DNA of 64,000 nucleotides from Plumapathes pennacea (lineage: Eukaryota; Cnidaria; Anthozoa; Antipatharia; Myriopathidae). Below, one piece after another: positions 38,001 through 56,300 of the stretch. The notes beneath the pieces are model-generated. The model was not told the origin of the DNA. It saw nothing but the letters and a program-made list of their open reading frames with translations, and made no database searches. The stretch is taken from positions 34,678,355 to 34,742,354 of the forward strand of contig OZ038462.1 in NCBI GenBank assembly GCA_964036295.1. The letters are read 5' to 3'. The position numbers were made by a program, and so were the translations under genes. Positions within the stretch are counted from its first letter, which is position 1. Each line of letters begins with the position of its first letter.

Positions 38001-41000
38001 CGAAAAAAACCAGGACAATTCTGGACCTCCAAATATCCCAGGAAGCGGGGTAAACACAAGACCCACAGGAGTGCCTGTGAACACAGGAGGGCCTCGGATG
38101 CCGATGCCACCCATCCCTCCCCCAGGTGCACCACAAGGTCACCTCATGCCACCTGTTGGTGCAATTCATCAACCCCGCCCTCCGTTTGTCAACCGGTTTG
38201 AAGGTGCGTGACTGTGCCTTAGATAGCAAGACACAATACAAATTCTCAGATTTAAAAAGTACATTATTCAAGTTGGAAGTACAGTCAAACCTTGCTATTT
38301 TGAACTCGGTTAATTCGAAGTCCCTGCTATTTCGAAGTCAAGCCGAATCCCCTTGGATTTATTTTTTCAGTCATTTACTATCGGCTATTTCAAAACCCCG
38401 CTATTTTTTTTTTTTTTTTTTTTTTTTTCATGTCCTGTGTGACTTCAAAATAGCGAGGTTCGACTGCATAAATGCTTGAGGCAGATTTATAGCTGTACAG
38501 TATGTACTGGTAGTTTTTATCTTAGCATAATCAAATACCCGTATAATGCTTCTTCATACAGTAAATCATTTTGTATTTGACTAGACTCCTACAACCCAGA
38601 GCAGCCTCAGTTTGATAGACAGCCAGTCTGGATGCGCCTTGGAAATCCACGCCCTCCAGCCCCTCCGATGGGCTACAATCCCGCAATGTTGAGACCAAGA
38701 GAACTTCTCCCTGTCAATCAGGCAGGAATGCGACCACCACTACCACCTCCCCAACTTATTGTTCAAGGTACTGGTATTGTGCACTTTAATTATTTTTTCA
38801 AGATGTTTAGGCTGTTGGAATTATATTTCAAAGATTATAGTAGGAACACTGGAACACACTCATGTTTCAGTGCTCAACATTAACGGTTGCCCGCTATGCC
38901 CGGGGCAACCAAAGATTTTGGTCGGGCAGGTAAATTCAGGGCCGGGCAACCAGAAATTATGAAACATTCTATTGCTTGAAGTCAATCTACAGTTTGAAGG
39001 CAATCAACCTAAAACCTTAATGTCGAGCACTGTGTTCGCTATCTCTTATTTGTTGATAGTGATTACAGTAAGCGGTAATAGGTCATATGCTTTTAATTTT
39101 CCTGAAGGCATTCATGGTTTTATTTTCTTGGATCCAAGAACTCCTAGGATGTGTATGCATCCTTGTGAAATAATTCTCTGTGATCAAAAGCCAGGTTTTC
39201 ATGGCATTGAGTGTGTCTCACTGACATTGTAGTTACACAATTCACTATACTAGTGACATGGAGTGAGAGTATCCTATCATCTGCACTGGTTTTAAAGGAT
39301 ACCTGACACTACACAATAAAAAGTATGCCAAGATAATCTGAAGACTTCTAAGAAACTTGTTGTTTTTTTCCCGACAGTTCCAGGAAAACCAAATCAAGCA
39401 AACATGCCTGGAGTGGCAGAGAGGGTCGTCATTCCTCCAGTGAATGAGCAGCCAGTTGTGGAAGCAATTCCGGCTCCGGCAAACAACTCTCAGGACTCAA
39501 ATAGAAGACTGTGGCAGCAACGAAGAAGTGACACAATCGAACTGAAAAAATTGCCAAGAGAATTCAACAATATCTCTAAACTAAATGAATATTTCCAACG
39601 ATTTGGAAGTATTATTAATATCCAGGTGCGGCTTAAATTCATTGCATTTGTAGACTTACAGTACTGTAGTCGGTGCAAAGCCTAATCAAGAAAAAAGGGG
39701 CTTCTTTTAACCCTTTCACTCCCAAACTCAAAATACAGATTCTCCCAACCTTTTAAGAAAAAACTGTATGAGTGATGTAGCAAGAATTGATATTTCAATC
39801 AGCTTTCATCTGAGCAAGTTATCAAAGCCAAGTTATTCTTTCTGTATGATGTATTTCTGGTCAGAAACTGAAGGAGAAAGTTGAACTAGGTCACTCTTGG
39901 ACCATTTCACTCCTGAATCATCAACTTTGATCAGCATCAATAAGGATACGGTAAGTATATCATGCAAATGGTAGAACCAGACATTTGATAGCTTGCTCAG
40001 CTGAAAGCTGATTGAATGTACATATAACTGGTATACTGGCACTCATTATAGCACTCTTAACATTTTTGTTTTGAGTCATTTGGAGAATTTGTATATGGGC
40101 TCAGGAGTGAAAGGGTTAAGTGCAGTTCCTCCAACTTGTGGCTAGGACTGTGATGGTTACTGTGTAGTATTATTCTTGCATGTATACATTGTAAGTTCGT
40201 ATTCATGCCAAAACCTTAGCCATTATCCTCTCTTTTCATTAAGAAAATAATCATCTCACTTTCACTTAATTGCATTATGTTCCAATAGAAGTGTTATTCT
40301 TTGCTTACCTTTATCCTGCTCATGTTTCTTGTTGCCTTGACTCTGGCTCTAAATCTTGCACTTCTTTCTGCAGGTGTCAGCTTTTAATAATCCTGAAGCA
40401 GCTCTGGTCCAGTTCTCTAGTCATGAGGAAGCCAAGGCTGCTTACCACTGCCCTGATGCTGTGCTAGGGAACAGATTTATCCGTGTGTTCTGGTACCAGC
40501 CTGACAGAGACAGATCAATGGACTCAAAGGTAAACTGAATGTACCAGAATGGTACCAGAGTTATAAATTGCATTATTTTGCATGCTTAGAATATTATTTT
40601 ATTGGTTTTAGTTTATGCTTAAACCTAAACAGAGGTGCCTAAAATGAAGGTTATCATGTTTCGTAGGGGGGACCACCCAAGAAACCAGGGTTCAACCATT
40701 CAAAAACAGCAACTGGCAAGGAAGAAAACAGTGACAAGGTAATTCTGTCAGTGAGAAGTATTCACCATCACTAAACATGAAATAGCCAGTCACTGACTGC
40801 AGTGTATTAATAGTTTGCTTCAGAGAACAACAAAAACAAAATGCCTTTAAAGCTAACTGGGTGAAGACAGACATGTTTTATAAGATAATGTTGACATTTC
40901 TGTTGCACTATTTCATTTCATGCTATTGTTAGCACTAACAAGGCCAATTTTGTTTCAGCCTGCAGCTGAGGTTAAGACAAAGCCAACCATGTTCCAGAGT

Positions 41001-44000
41001 GGCAAAACGACATTTGTCAAGGGAGGAAACAGTGTGACTTCAAGTCCTGCAGCCACAAGCTCCACAGCAACCCCTACAACAGTATCTACAAAAACTGTTG
41101 CAACTCCAAAACATGTTCTGCGTAATACAGTAAGCTTCAAATTGTCTTTTAGATAATCCTATGTGGCTCTGAGGAGGGATATGTTCATCTTCAGTTGTAC
41201 ATATACACCTAGTGGACTGTAGCCTTTACCACATCTGGACCCAGTTGTTCAAAGCACGATTAGGCTAATCCTCAATTAGTTCAAAATTTTAAGCCTGAAA
41301 ATAAGAAGGTTTTGCTTAATACAAAATGACTTCCTTGCTATGTTTTGAGCTGGAACAAATAATCATTTCGTCTCCAATCAAAACTCAGCAGTTTTTTGGC
41401 CAAAAAGACAAGAGAAAGAATTTTCTGGTTAATCCTTGGTTGGTTTAATTTGGCTTTGAAGAACTAAGCCCAGAACTACAGTGAACACCAGTATAGTCCT
41501 ATCCTAGTTAGTTGACAACCACCCCAAGCCTTAGAGGAATTAAAACCTGGGCCCGGTTGTTTGAAGAGTGTATAGCACTATTCGCCGGAAAGTCGCTATC
41601 CAGTGGATAGAATTAACCATTAAGCTTAATTCAGTCGAGAGGGTAAGGATTTATCCTGTGGATAGCGCTATCCACTCTTTGAACAACCGGGCCCTGGTGT
41701 TTATTTTTGCATAGGAAATGATGAAGAAGAAGCTAGAAATCCAAAAGCAAAAGCAAGAGCTGCTGAAGAAACAAATTGATCAACAGAAGGTGAGTTGGCT
41801 TTGGATACAAACTAACTTGATTGCTGTAGACTGACATGCCAAAAGAAATATTATTGTGTGATTGCTTTGGCTTTGCATTTACAATAATTATTGTATTGAA
41901 CCATTGAGAAGTTTTCTAACACCTTCAGCCAATACTGGCAGCAAATGCAGTAATAATATTTATTTTATTGTAATTTGTTGCAGTTGTTAATCTCAAAACT
42001 TGAGAAAAAAAACTTGAGCACTGTGGAGAAAGATCTCATCATGAAGGTAAGTAGTGTTTAAATATTCACCTTTTTTTCCATCAGCACTTTTGAACAATTT
42101 TTTATGATTTTCATTTTTTATTTTTTATAGTGGGACAACAGTTTCAACATTAAATAATTTATAAGAACATGAAGATTAGTAATATTCTTGAAAGTTTATG
42201 ATTTACTGTGTTTGTTCCATTTTGCAGACAATTAAGAGCTTGAGCTCAAACATTGAATCCCTCAAGCAAGAAGTCGAATTGGCAGCCATGGCAGCAAAAT
42301 CCAAAGAAAGCCCAACCCAGGCTCGACAGATTGTGAGTATGAAAATGCTGACTGGACAACTGTTAAAAGTAACCATGTGATTGCTTTGGTTTTTCCTTTG
42401 GCTATGCTTTTGGTTTTGAGTATAGGAGCATTCAATGTACCTGGGATTTGTTTCACAAATTAATGTGATAAAAATGGGAGCCTTAGTTTAGCTAAGTTTT
42501 TTTTTTTTTTTTAATTTTATTCTGAAGGCCCAGAAAGCAATACTTGACCAGGAACTAATGCTGATGACACACCAACATAGTGGAGAGGACACATCAGAGC
42601 TGAGAAAGAAAGTTGAGGAACTCAAACAAGAGGTGAGGCTTGGGAACATTTTGTACCTGCAGTAAGATGACCCACAGTAGAAGTCTGAACTGCAAACTCA
42701 GACTGGAATGCTAGCCCCTGTGAGAATGAGTTTTAAATCTGTGATGGCGTAGAGATCAAACCTATAATGTTATGGAAATCTAGCACTAAAGGGAACTACA
42801 ATCCTGGTCAAAAGTATGCAGGACACTCTGAAAAAATACTATTATTCGCCATCCCTCTCTGTGCAACATCAAAAGCGGCTCCTTTTCTGAAACTTAACCC
42901 TCTCCCCCTTCCCCCATACAATGTTATGTAAAGGGAGTGGACTTTAAGCACAGTGATCCAACATTGTGTGGGGGCAGGGGGGCGGGAAGGGTCAAAGTGT
43001 CATAATTTTCAGATAAAAGGCTAAGTGTCCCAATACTTTTGACCAGGATTGTAGATTGTGACTGTGTAAGCATAGAAAAAGGCATGTAAAATGTATTTAA
43101 CTTATCTGTATAAGCTAAGTGTTTTCAACTGATGTTTTATGCATCAGCACTCCATCAGAGCAAAGTAAAGTAATGCCAGCTTAAACCAATATTTTACAGC
43201 TTGCTAATAACTGCTTAAATACTGTATGGTACAGTGCTCGACATTAACGGTTGCCTGCTATGCCCGGGGCAACCAAAAATTTTGGTTGGGCGGGTAAGTT
43301 CAGGGCCGGGCAACCAGAGTTTATGAAACGTTCTATTGCTTGAAGTCAATCTACAGTTTGAAGGGCAACCAACCTAAAACCTTAATGTCGAGCACTGTGT
43401 TTGTAAGTTGTTTAATCTGCAGTTAGTAGCTCTGGCCATGACTGCATCAGGCTGATACAAACCAAACCAATGGTATGTAAAACCATAGATCACATTGATG
43501 GTGAACCAGAATCTAGTACTGTAGAAGATAATGTTCATAAGTGCACTTCTTTTGCCCATAAAGGCCAAATCTCTTGGACTCCTGGACCCACCTGGCAGAG
43601 GTAGAGGGGTGACAAGGGGGCGTGGCAGAGGAAGAGGCGGAGGAATTGGCAGACCCCATCCCAGAGTATGGACTCGAGAAAGTGCTGTTGTGGACAATCG
43701 GACCAAACAGGTGGTTGTGACTGAGGTGTCTGCAGAGGAGAAGGAAGATGTGATGGAGCATTTCAGAGTAAGTGTGCACTTTTTCAAGGATCTGATCACA
43801 GTGGAGTGAGTTATGACTAATTACTGCCAAACAGCATATAATACAACTGTCTTGGTGACATATGCATTTGGCTATGATATGGCTAGGTATCATGTTTTGC
43901 TCACTGAAACAAAAAAACGTACCCAAGCCATGACTCCCCAGCTTAGATTGCTCAGAAAGGTTTCTTCTGAGCAAATCAGGAAGATCTACTTGCCTATAAA

Positions 44001-45250
44001 CAGGAAGTCTGATAGTCCCAGGCTTGCACACATGGCTGATGTTACATCCTGATCGTGTCATGACATCATCTTCACTTTGGTTTTACTTTGACCTGTGTGG
44101 TGGGGAAAGAAGACAGTGCAATCAAGTTCTGCAATTTTTGACTGAACATTCTTGGATTTCTTTCCAGGAGTTTGGTATTGTTGATCGTGTGGAAAATGGC
44201 AAGGAGAGTACATCCTTCATCCTGACTTTTCGAACAAGGAAGGAAGCAGAAATTGTAAGTGACCTATTCAAGTCCATTTGCTTAGCCACACTGTAACTAG
44301 TTTGATTCTATATTTGATTTGGTTTTATAAATTTTACAGATTAGCCATCATCCATGATATTTGGGGTTGTTGTTGTTGTTGTTGTTGTTGAAACTGAATT
44401 GAACTTTTTTCATTTAATAAATAGAGATTACTTCATGGAAAGTGCGCGCGTACGGTTTTTATTCACGAGTTGTGAAGTATCATAAAACGAACGAGCGAGG
44501 CTTTGCAAGCGAGTGAGTTTTATGATACGAAACAACGAGTGAATAAAAACTGTACAAAGCACTTTCCATGATGTTTTCTGTTTATTATATACATACTGAG
44601 ACATTTATGATGGGACCGGGAAACCCTTTAAAAGTAGTGAAAAATCGTCGTTCGCAGCTTGTGATTGGACGAACGATTTTTTTCATGTGTGAAAAGCGTC
44701 GTTCGCGGCCTCTCATTGGCTAGAACTCATTTGCGTACGAAATTTTATGATATGGCTTTTTCGTGAGTATGTCTCAGTATGTATATAATAAAATCCTATT
44801 TTAGTTGAACCCTTGTGTTATAGTAATGTTGAGTAGTACAACTTACAATAGATTAGTGGATACAATCAGCTTCTTACACATGTTTTGACTGATAACCTGC
44901 AGGCCTTCTTCAAGGGACGGAAGCTGAAAGGCAAAGATCTGAAAGTTGCATGGTATCTACCACCAGCATCACCAACTGCTGTTGTTACTTCCCCAACCTC
45001 GGTCACTGTAGCAGATGCTGCAGCAGCCAAAATAGAAGATGACCTGGGCCTTGATTTTGATGCTGAACTGGTTAGTGATTTATGTGGATTTTCTGAAGTT
45101 AGTGTAGACTTTCTTTTATCAAACCAAATGCATTGTGTGACTACTGATCATTAGTGTTCAAGCTACCCTCCCCCCCCCTCCCCCCCAAAAAAAGGATTGG
45201 ATAATTTGCATGACATTAATATTGATAAAATCATTGCTATTTTAAAATGA

Positions 45251-45281
<31 letters not shown>

Positions 45282-45697
45282 GAGAGAGAGAGAACGACGA
45301 CAATAGCACCTCTGCTGGTGAGTATTGGTATGCACTGTGAGTCGATTTTGTCATACACAAGTATATTTTCCGCACAAAATCCATCACGTGACTGAAGATT
45401 TATAACCTAAGGTATTTTCTGAGTACCAGAAAATATAGAAAGAGCATGAAAAATATGTAAGAATGCCAAATTTGAGACTCATAGCATTATTTTATAGGTC
45501 GAATTTGGCAGGATTTTGAACTTTGAAAATTTGTATGGGAAACTGCAACTTTCATTGTAGAACCAAAAACATCTGACATAGTTTTATGCCTTGCTCAGGG
45601 AAAGCAAGGAGATGAAGATGAAGCTCTATTGTTGGGAGAAGACTTTGATGAAGAAGAGGAAGATGAAGATGAGAGATCTTGGAAAAGATTATTTTAA
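35010..45697 (+). CDS. RBM26: RNA-binding protein RBM26/27 (CCCH finger plus two RRMs)
   Basis: RBM26/27 belong to a nuclear RNA-binding family linked to poly(A) RNA surveillance (PAXT-associated in mammals, Swm2-like in yeasts). Exons: 35010-35068, 35825-35943, 36474-36631, 36942-37458, 37757-38203, 38585-38767, 39378-39625, 40374-40529, 40667-40738, 40959-41129, 41715-41789, 41984-42046, 42228-42332, 42528-42632, 43564-43767, 44168-44254, 44903-45070, 45599-45697. They join in frame to 1011 aa, close to human RBM26 (about 1007). The PWI-like N terminus (EALKTWLTSRLEPICDADPA) is followed by an Arg-rich region, a CX8CX5CX3H zinc finger at about residues 280-299, a Pro-rich stretch, RRM1 at about 547-618, a coiled coil over exons 11-14 (about 711-826), RG repeats, RRM2 (about 868-940) and an acidic tail ending RSWKRLF. 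The start MHIQSVEALKTWL aligns with the human start. RBM26 and RBM27 cannot be separated here. Confidence 0.95.
38282..38466. repeat. Tigger/pogo-like MITE
   Basis: The left end CAGTCAAACCTTGCTATTT and right end AAATAGCGAGGTTCGACTG are inverted, the terminal sequence typical of pogo/Tigger elements. A poly-T run is internal. RBM26 intron 5. Confidence 0.75.
38868..39032. repeat. MITE CAGTGCTCGACATTAA, copy 1
   Basis: 165 bp, with ends CAGTGCTCAACATTAA and TTAATGTCGAGCACTG inverted. Other copies lie at 43232-43397 and 55375-55541. Flanks TGTTT / TGTTC suggest a 5-bp duplication. RBM26 intron 6. Confidence 0.85.
39707..40119. repeat. MITE, TTAACCCTTTCACTCC family, long copy
   Basis: It begins TTAACCCTTTCACTCCC and ends GGAGTGAAAGGGTTAA. 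A shorter relative is at 15821-15995. RBM26 intron 7. Confidence 0.8.
41239..41472. repeat. GGGCCCGGTTGTTCAAAG family MITE, diverged copy
   Basis: The left CCAGTTGTTCAAAGCACG and the right GCTTTGAAGAACTAAGCCC are inverted with changes. Relatives lie at 41551-41695, 61984-62224 and 62226-62468. RBM26 intron 10. Confidence 0.65.
41551..41695. repeat. GGGCCCGGTTGTTCAAAG family MITE, short copy
   Basis: Ends GGGCCCGGTTGTTTGAAGAG and CTCTTTGAACAACCGGGCCC are near-perfect inverses, about 145 bp apart in total. Internal GTGGATAG / CTATCCAC also pair. RBM26 intron 10. Confidence 0.85.
42799..43051. repeat. Tc1/mariner-type MITE, copy 1
   Basis: Inverted ends CAATCCTGGTCAAAAGTAT and ATACTTTTGACCAGGATTG flanked by TA on both sides, the Tc1/mariner duplication. 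A second copy lies at 56604-56838. RBM26 intron 14. Confidence 0.85.
43232..43397. repeat. MITE CAGTGCTCGACATTAA, copy 2
   Basis: 166 bp with exact 16-bp inverted ends. Its internal CCCGGGGCAACC and GGGCCGGGCAACC blocks match copy 1. RBM26 intron 14. Confidence 0.9.
44366..44390. repeat. (GTT)n microsatellite
   Basis: Eight GTT units in RBM26 intron 16. Confidence 0.9.
44416..44793 (-). repeat. Foldback element, inverted third copy
   Basis: Nearly identical, in reverse orientation, to the 371-bp unit at 3671-4041 and 4042-4412. Single unit; RBM26 intron 16. Confidence 0.9.
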
Positions 45698-47712
45698 TTC
45701 CACTCACCGTTATGAACATTTATTGTGTACAGTTCCTCAATTTAATTTTGTGATTTGTCAAAACTTCAGCATAAAAACAATACTGAACATAATGTGCTGA
45801 TGAAACAGAGCAATTTTAGAATGTCCTTGCTTTGTCATAATCAACAGTGTTCAAGGTACTTAGTGGTAAATATTATTCTGTGAGCAGCATCCTTCAATCT
45901 TCTCAACTAGAAATGTGGGAATGAGAGGGCTCTGCAAATGACCTCAAATTTATTTGTACGAGTATGAGTATGAGCCACTTTTCATCAAACCAGTTTGTTC
46001 TCTTGGTAAACTGGTCATACAAGTTAGGCCTGTCACACATGTGCAGTTTGACTGTTTTTGTGCCCACTGTCATTGAAAATGAGGCTTTGACAGGCTTTTG
46101 ATAGTGCATGGGGCATGCACATGCCCAACAAAAAAGTGGAGGTTGTTTACAGAACCACCTTCAAGGTTCTGCTTGCAAGATACAAAAACAATCATGTTCA
46201 CCAGTCCCAATTGAAATGTTTGTCATTACAAGCTTGTCTGGCCAAGTAGTTGTCAAAGCACATAAGTTGTTCATTTGTAAAGACGTTCCTTGATAGCTCC
46301 ACCATTTGTTTTATTAATATCATCCAAAATGCCACAGTTGACATTTGCACACAGTGTTTTATAACTACATTTATTTTCTAGTATTTTATTGTAGACAGAC
46401 TGCATTGCATTGTTTGAGACCTGTGTAAAGATCAGTGGCAAAGACAAAAAAGAGTCCACATGAAGAAAAAATGCAAAGTAAAGAATGAACAGGGTGAAAA
46501 GATAAAGGAAAAAACACTTCTCATCTTGAGAAAATAATTTAAAAAAAGGAGACTGAAAAAAATTTGAGAAAAAAAACGTTACCCTGTTGAAAAAAAAAAA
46601 GTAAAAAAAAAAAAAAAAAAAAATTATGCAAAAGCCAATGACCTATTACACTTCATGCTGGTATTACTGAAGCTGGTCTGGTCAGCCCTGCCGGTGCAGT
46701 CGATGGCAGCAGTTCCTGTGTTGATCATGATGAAGAAAAGTGGCGACCCAGGAAAGAACCCCAGACACTTCCTTTGATGAAATACAACTCTCGTGATCAA
46801 ACAGTGCAGGACATGAGAAAATGGCTATAGTTCAGGTAAGACAGCATGTAAATATCAATTTGTTGGCTTCCCTTTGTTTTGTGTTATTTTATGATTAGTT
46901 ATATCACCCAGCTCTACCTGTTGTTGTTTTTGTTTTGTTTTTGTTTTTTGTGTTTGTTTGTTTGTTTGTTTTTGCAGCTGTTTGCCAAATACAAAATAAT
47001 AACTCAGTGGAATTTATCTGTACTTATTGTGGCTCTTCACATACAGTGATCACTGCAGATCTTATGTTGCATGATTAATACCTCATGTACACTTTGTGGG
47101 TTTCTGTATGATATACCTAAGAGATGCCAAATCTTTGAATAGCAATAACAGTGATTGGCATGCAATTTTGATGATGTATTCTCAATCTGCTGGACCCAGT
47201 TTTACAGAACCATCTCAACCAAGCTTTTGTTTATCCCCATATGATTGGAGACCAAAAGATGTTTGTCCCCCAGCCTATAGTTGACACCTGCTGGTTGAGA
47301 ATTTTTGTTCTGATCAACTTTGGAATTATGGTTTAGCATTGTCTAATCAGCCTGCGAAACGCCTCGACAAGCAACCCTGATTTGAGGCACATTTTCACTG
47401 AAGTGGAAATAATCACCAAGATCAACTGAAGGTTTTTAACGTTATTTTTATTAAACTTCACTTTTGACACTGGTTCTGTTCCAGTAAGATATAAATTCTT
47501 AACTCATCGGGAAAGCCATAGTCCAAGCATACAAAATGCTTTTTGATGTTGTGTACAACTAACAGGAAAAAGGAAAAAAACAGTTTTAACTTACTCTTGT
47601 TCAACAGAACATACAAAATGTAAAGGTAAGAAGGTTACTTGGCTAAAACAAAGTAATGGTAGTAACATGCAGGTCTTGGTTCCAGGCGTTGTGACAGGCT
47701 CCCTGTAAATCA
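45698..47712. other. Convergent spacer between RBM26 and MAGT1
   Basis: It contains the RBM26 3' UTR, A-rich tracts around 46550-46622, an unrecognised open stretch at 46642-46830 (see findings), a TTTG/TTTTG simple repeat at about 46920-46975 and the MAGT1 poly(A) signal. No canonical plus-strand AATAAA was found for RBM26. Confidence 0.5.
47447..47452 (-). terminator. Possible polyadenylation signal, MAGT1
   Basis: AATAAA on the minus strand lies about 260 nt past the MAGT1 stop at 47713. It is the nearest canonical hexamer I saw. Use is inferred from position only. Confidence 0.4.
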
Positions 47713-52865
<5,153 letters not shown>

Positions 52866-53339
52866 GTTCCTTCTGCAGTTCTCGGCGAATGCGTCATGTA
52901 CAGTTTCATGGAGTGCACAGCAAAGCAAAGCTGGCATCCGCGCGATCTGCGCATGTCAGTTGGATCCAAAAAAGTGTCAACCTCGTTCCCAGGGCCATCC
53001 GTGGCAGAAGCTGCTTTTGCCGCGGATGGCCCTGGGAACGAGGTTGAAAAAGTGTCATTTTCTCAATTTTAAATTTCACTTTCAAATAACATATTTGTCA
53101 CAACTACACAATGTAGCTAAACAACTTCATTTTTCAAGCTCGTTCACCTCAAGTAGTTCCCGCGTCAATGTGCCCACGCTACATTGGCCAGCGTTAACCT
53201 CGTGCCCCTTGTCGTCAGTTCCTTGTTGACATGAGCACTCCTCCCTGCCCTCCCCCGCGGTGCTGAACAAGTTTAGAGAGCGTCACATGTGCCGGATATT
53301 TGATATACCAGTGCTATCTGCGCAAAGCAGGCCAGCCTG
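52866..53339. promoter_or_regulatory. Bidirectional MAGT1/VSP promoter region
   Basis: 474 bp between opposite start codons. It includes GCGCATG and GCGCAAAG NRF1-like half sites and the palindrome at 52981-53043. Start sites were not mapped. Confidence 0.55.
52981..53043. repeat. 63-bp palindromic element in promoter
   Basis: It begins CCTCGTTCCCAGGGCCATCC and ends with the inverse. AAAAAGTGTCA occurs on both sides, which looks like an 11-bp target duplication. It shares termini with 10706-10765. Confidence 0.8.
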
Positions 53340-56300
53340 ATGTACCAAGAAATGGAAAACGGAGGGTTTGTTGCGACTTACCACCGCTCAAATAGCGCAG
53401 AGAAGTTGGTTGTTGAGGAGGATGGCGAAGAAGACGATGAAGAGGAAGAAAGCGCGGAACTGGAAGAGGAAGAGTATGAATTCGTGGAGGTGTCACCCAA
53501 ACATGTCCATTTTGTGACAGATCCTTCCCTCAGTTCGTGGAGTGATTCTGAGAGAGCATTTGAGGAAACTACAACACTTGGGTATGTCGCTTGTTGCTCA
53601 TTTATATTTGCTCTCTTTCAGCAATATACATGCAAGAAGTCGGAAAAGAACCAGAATAACATAAAAATAGAGCAGAATGCTATTTGACACCCCTCGTCGA
53701 TAGCTTTGGCTGTCTGCTCTTGTGTCTCAAAACCGAAAAAAGGTGAATTGCTGACGGCCGGTGTAAATCGTCGAAACAGATCGGAACAATGAGAACACGA
53801 TTGAACGTTTATTGTTCTGGCTGAAATACAAAGTACTATACAATATCACACTTGGTCACACTTTATAAGTGGCAAGTTGAGAATTTCAGTGTACGGATTT
53901 TGCTCGCGGATTTTATTTTGGTACCATGTACCATTTCAGTTCCTATAAATTGGAAATTGAAAGCACTTGTACCATAGAAACGAACAGGTTGACTAAGCTT
54001 GTGTCCATGTTGATTTTGTTCATAATTTGTTTACGTATTTTCTGTTGGCTTCACATGAGTCGAACTCAATGCAAATTAGCTCAAACAAGTACTTTTGCTC
54101 ATTTGCATTGAGTTCAACTTGTGTGAATTTGGTCCTAAGTTTCACCTACCCCGACCCTCCCCACCCACATACACCAGAATTCTCTCCACAAGCATTTTTG
54201 CTGGATGTGATGCAGATAGTACCCTGTATGTACACTGTACATCATTCTTGAAATTAATTTGCAGGTCCATCAGAGGAAGTGTGCGAAAACTAGTGGAGCA
54301 TTTTGGTGTCAGGTAAAGTTACACTTATTTTCAGTCAAAAACTATTTTCACAACAGGGCTTCATTTTCTCTTATATGTGCAATCCACTGTTTCTGTTTTG
54401 GCAGGGTATGAACAAACTCAGCTTTTGAATAGCCCATATTCTAGGGCTAAACTTTAGAATACCCGACCACTACTTTCCATAACAATTAATACAGTCTTTG
54501 TTTGTCTTTGCTTCATTCTAGAAGCGTTTCTGTATATATCAGAATAGATTAGAATTAATAAGTGGCCTGGTATTCTATAGTTGTGCCTATTTTAGTGTAC
54601 ACTATCAAGGGTACCACTGTTTTTATAGTCTTGTCTCATGGTAGATTGAACTACTGTACCTTGCAGAGTCTTCAGCCTGCTTCTGGTCCTGTTGGACGTC
54701 GTAATCGTTATTGTGGATTTAGCAACATCTGGAGAGTCAGAGAGGGCAAGCACTTCTATTTGTCCAAATTTCCTCAACATAGTTACATGCAATGCAGGAG
54801 TTTCATTTTAACTTTTGTAATATTACTGGAAGAACTCCAGGTGGTGCAGGGACATGCGAACTTGGAATAATTGTCTTAATTTTTAGATGCACAGCTAGAA
54901 CAAGGTGCAATTTTCCAGCAGTTTGATTCTGTCCAGTTCTACACTTGATGTAACGACAAAATGTATAATACTCAAGGTTTAGTAACACGGTGAAAGGCAG
55001 TGTAAGCACCTGTTACCAACCCCTGAAAATAATGATATCCACACTTGGATTGATGAAAGTGAAACTGGACAACTCTAAATGTGAAATTGTGGTGTGAAAT
55101 TATGCTTAGTTATCAACTGTCACAATAACTAATTAAACTTCTAGCCATATACCAAAACAAACTGGCAGGCATAAATATTGAAACCAGGTAACAAAAGCTA
55201 TCATGAATAATAATTATATTGAAGTAACAAAATGTTTTGTTTTTCTTGCTTCTGCAGACCCTTGAAGTCATATCAATATTAATTGTTACTTACTTTCTTT
55301 TGGAAGTTGGGCTGCGAATATTTGCTTTAGGGTAAGCCAGCCTTGGAGCAGTTTTCAACTGTCTATTTCAAGTACAGTGCTTAATATTAATGATTGCTTG
55401 CTATGCCCGGGCAGCCAAAAATTTTGATCGGGCAGTTAAAATCAGGGCTGGGCAACCAGAAATTATGAAACTTTCTATATTGCTTGAAGTCAATCTACAG
55501 TTCAAAGGGCAATCAACCTAAAACCTTAATGTCAAGCACTGAAGTAACATATTGTTGTCATTGCCTTGGCTTTGCATTGTTTTCATTGGTCCAATTTGGT
55601 GGCATTCTTGTCTAAATCAGGAACAAAAGCAAAACCCATTCATTTTTGTGATAGAGCCATTTTCAGATTCATGACTGTCAAAAGAATTTTGATTGCTTTG
55701 GTTTTGTGTTTGCTACACTTTCCGATTGGTCTTAACAAGTTTAGAAATAATTATTCTTGGCCAATCAAACCTGCAAAAGCAAAAAGTAAAAGTAAAACCT
55801 GGTTGCGATATTCTCACACAAGAAAGCAAGTGTCAATGGCTTGTTCTCGCACTGCTGATTGGTTAGTACAAGTAATTGCAATTAGTTGGTTTTGGTTTTG
55901 CTCATATTTCAACCAATTATTGGTCCGACATGTTTTTTCTTGTTTTTTCACCTCAATGATTGGCTCTGTGATTGCTTTTGGTTTTGTTTTTCGACAGTCA
56001 TCTGAAAAGTGCTTTAGATCTCAGCAAACCTGCACAATGCACATCCAAACTGAACACTGGTATTTATATTGTCTATAACAATGTTTATATATCTAGTGTT
56101 TTCTTGGTTATTGAATTGAAAATAATAACTTGTAATAGACTTAATAATTACTTGTAAAAGTGAAAGCAAACGAGTGAAGTTTTTTTTTTCATACAGGTCG
56201 TTCTTTTTTCGGCGTTGGCTAGAGGTGCTTGACTTGGTTGTCATCATTGTTTCATTTATCCTGACCATTGTGTTTTCTGTGCTTACACTGGAAGATCAAA

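Noticed and set aside
37737-38114. 125-codon Gly/Pro-rich open frame on the minus strand
   Set aside because: It is the antisense shadow of the proline-rich RBM26 exon 5.
55566-56078. 170-codon plus-strand open frame
   Set aside because: It crosses a MITE-like element in VSP intron 4 and shows low-complexity Phe/Trp-rich sequence without family motifs.
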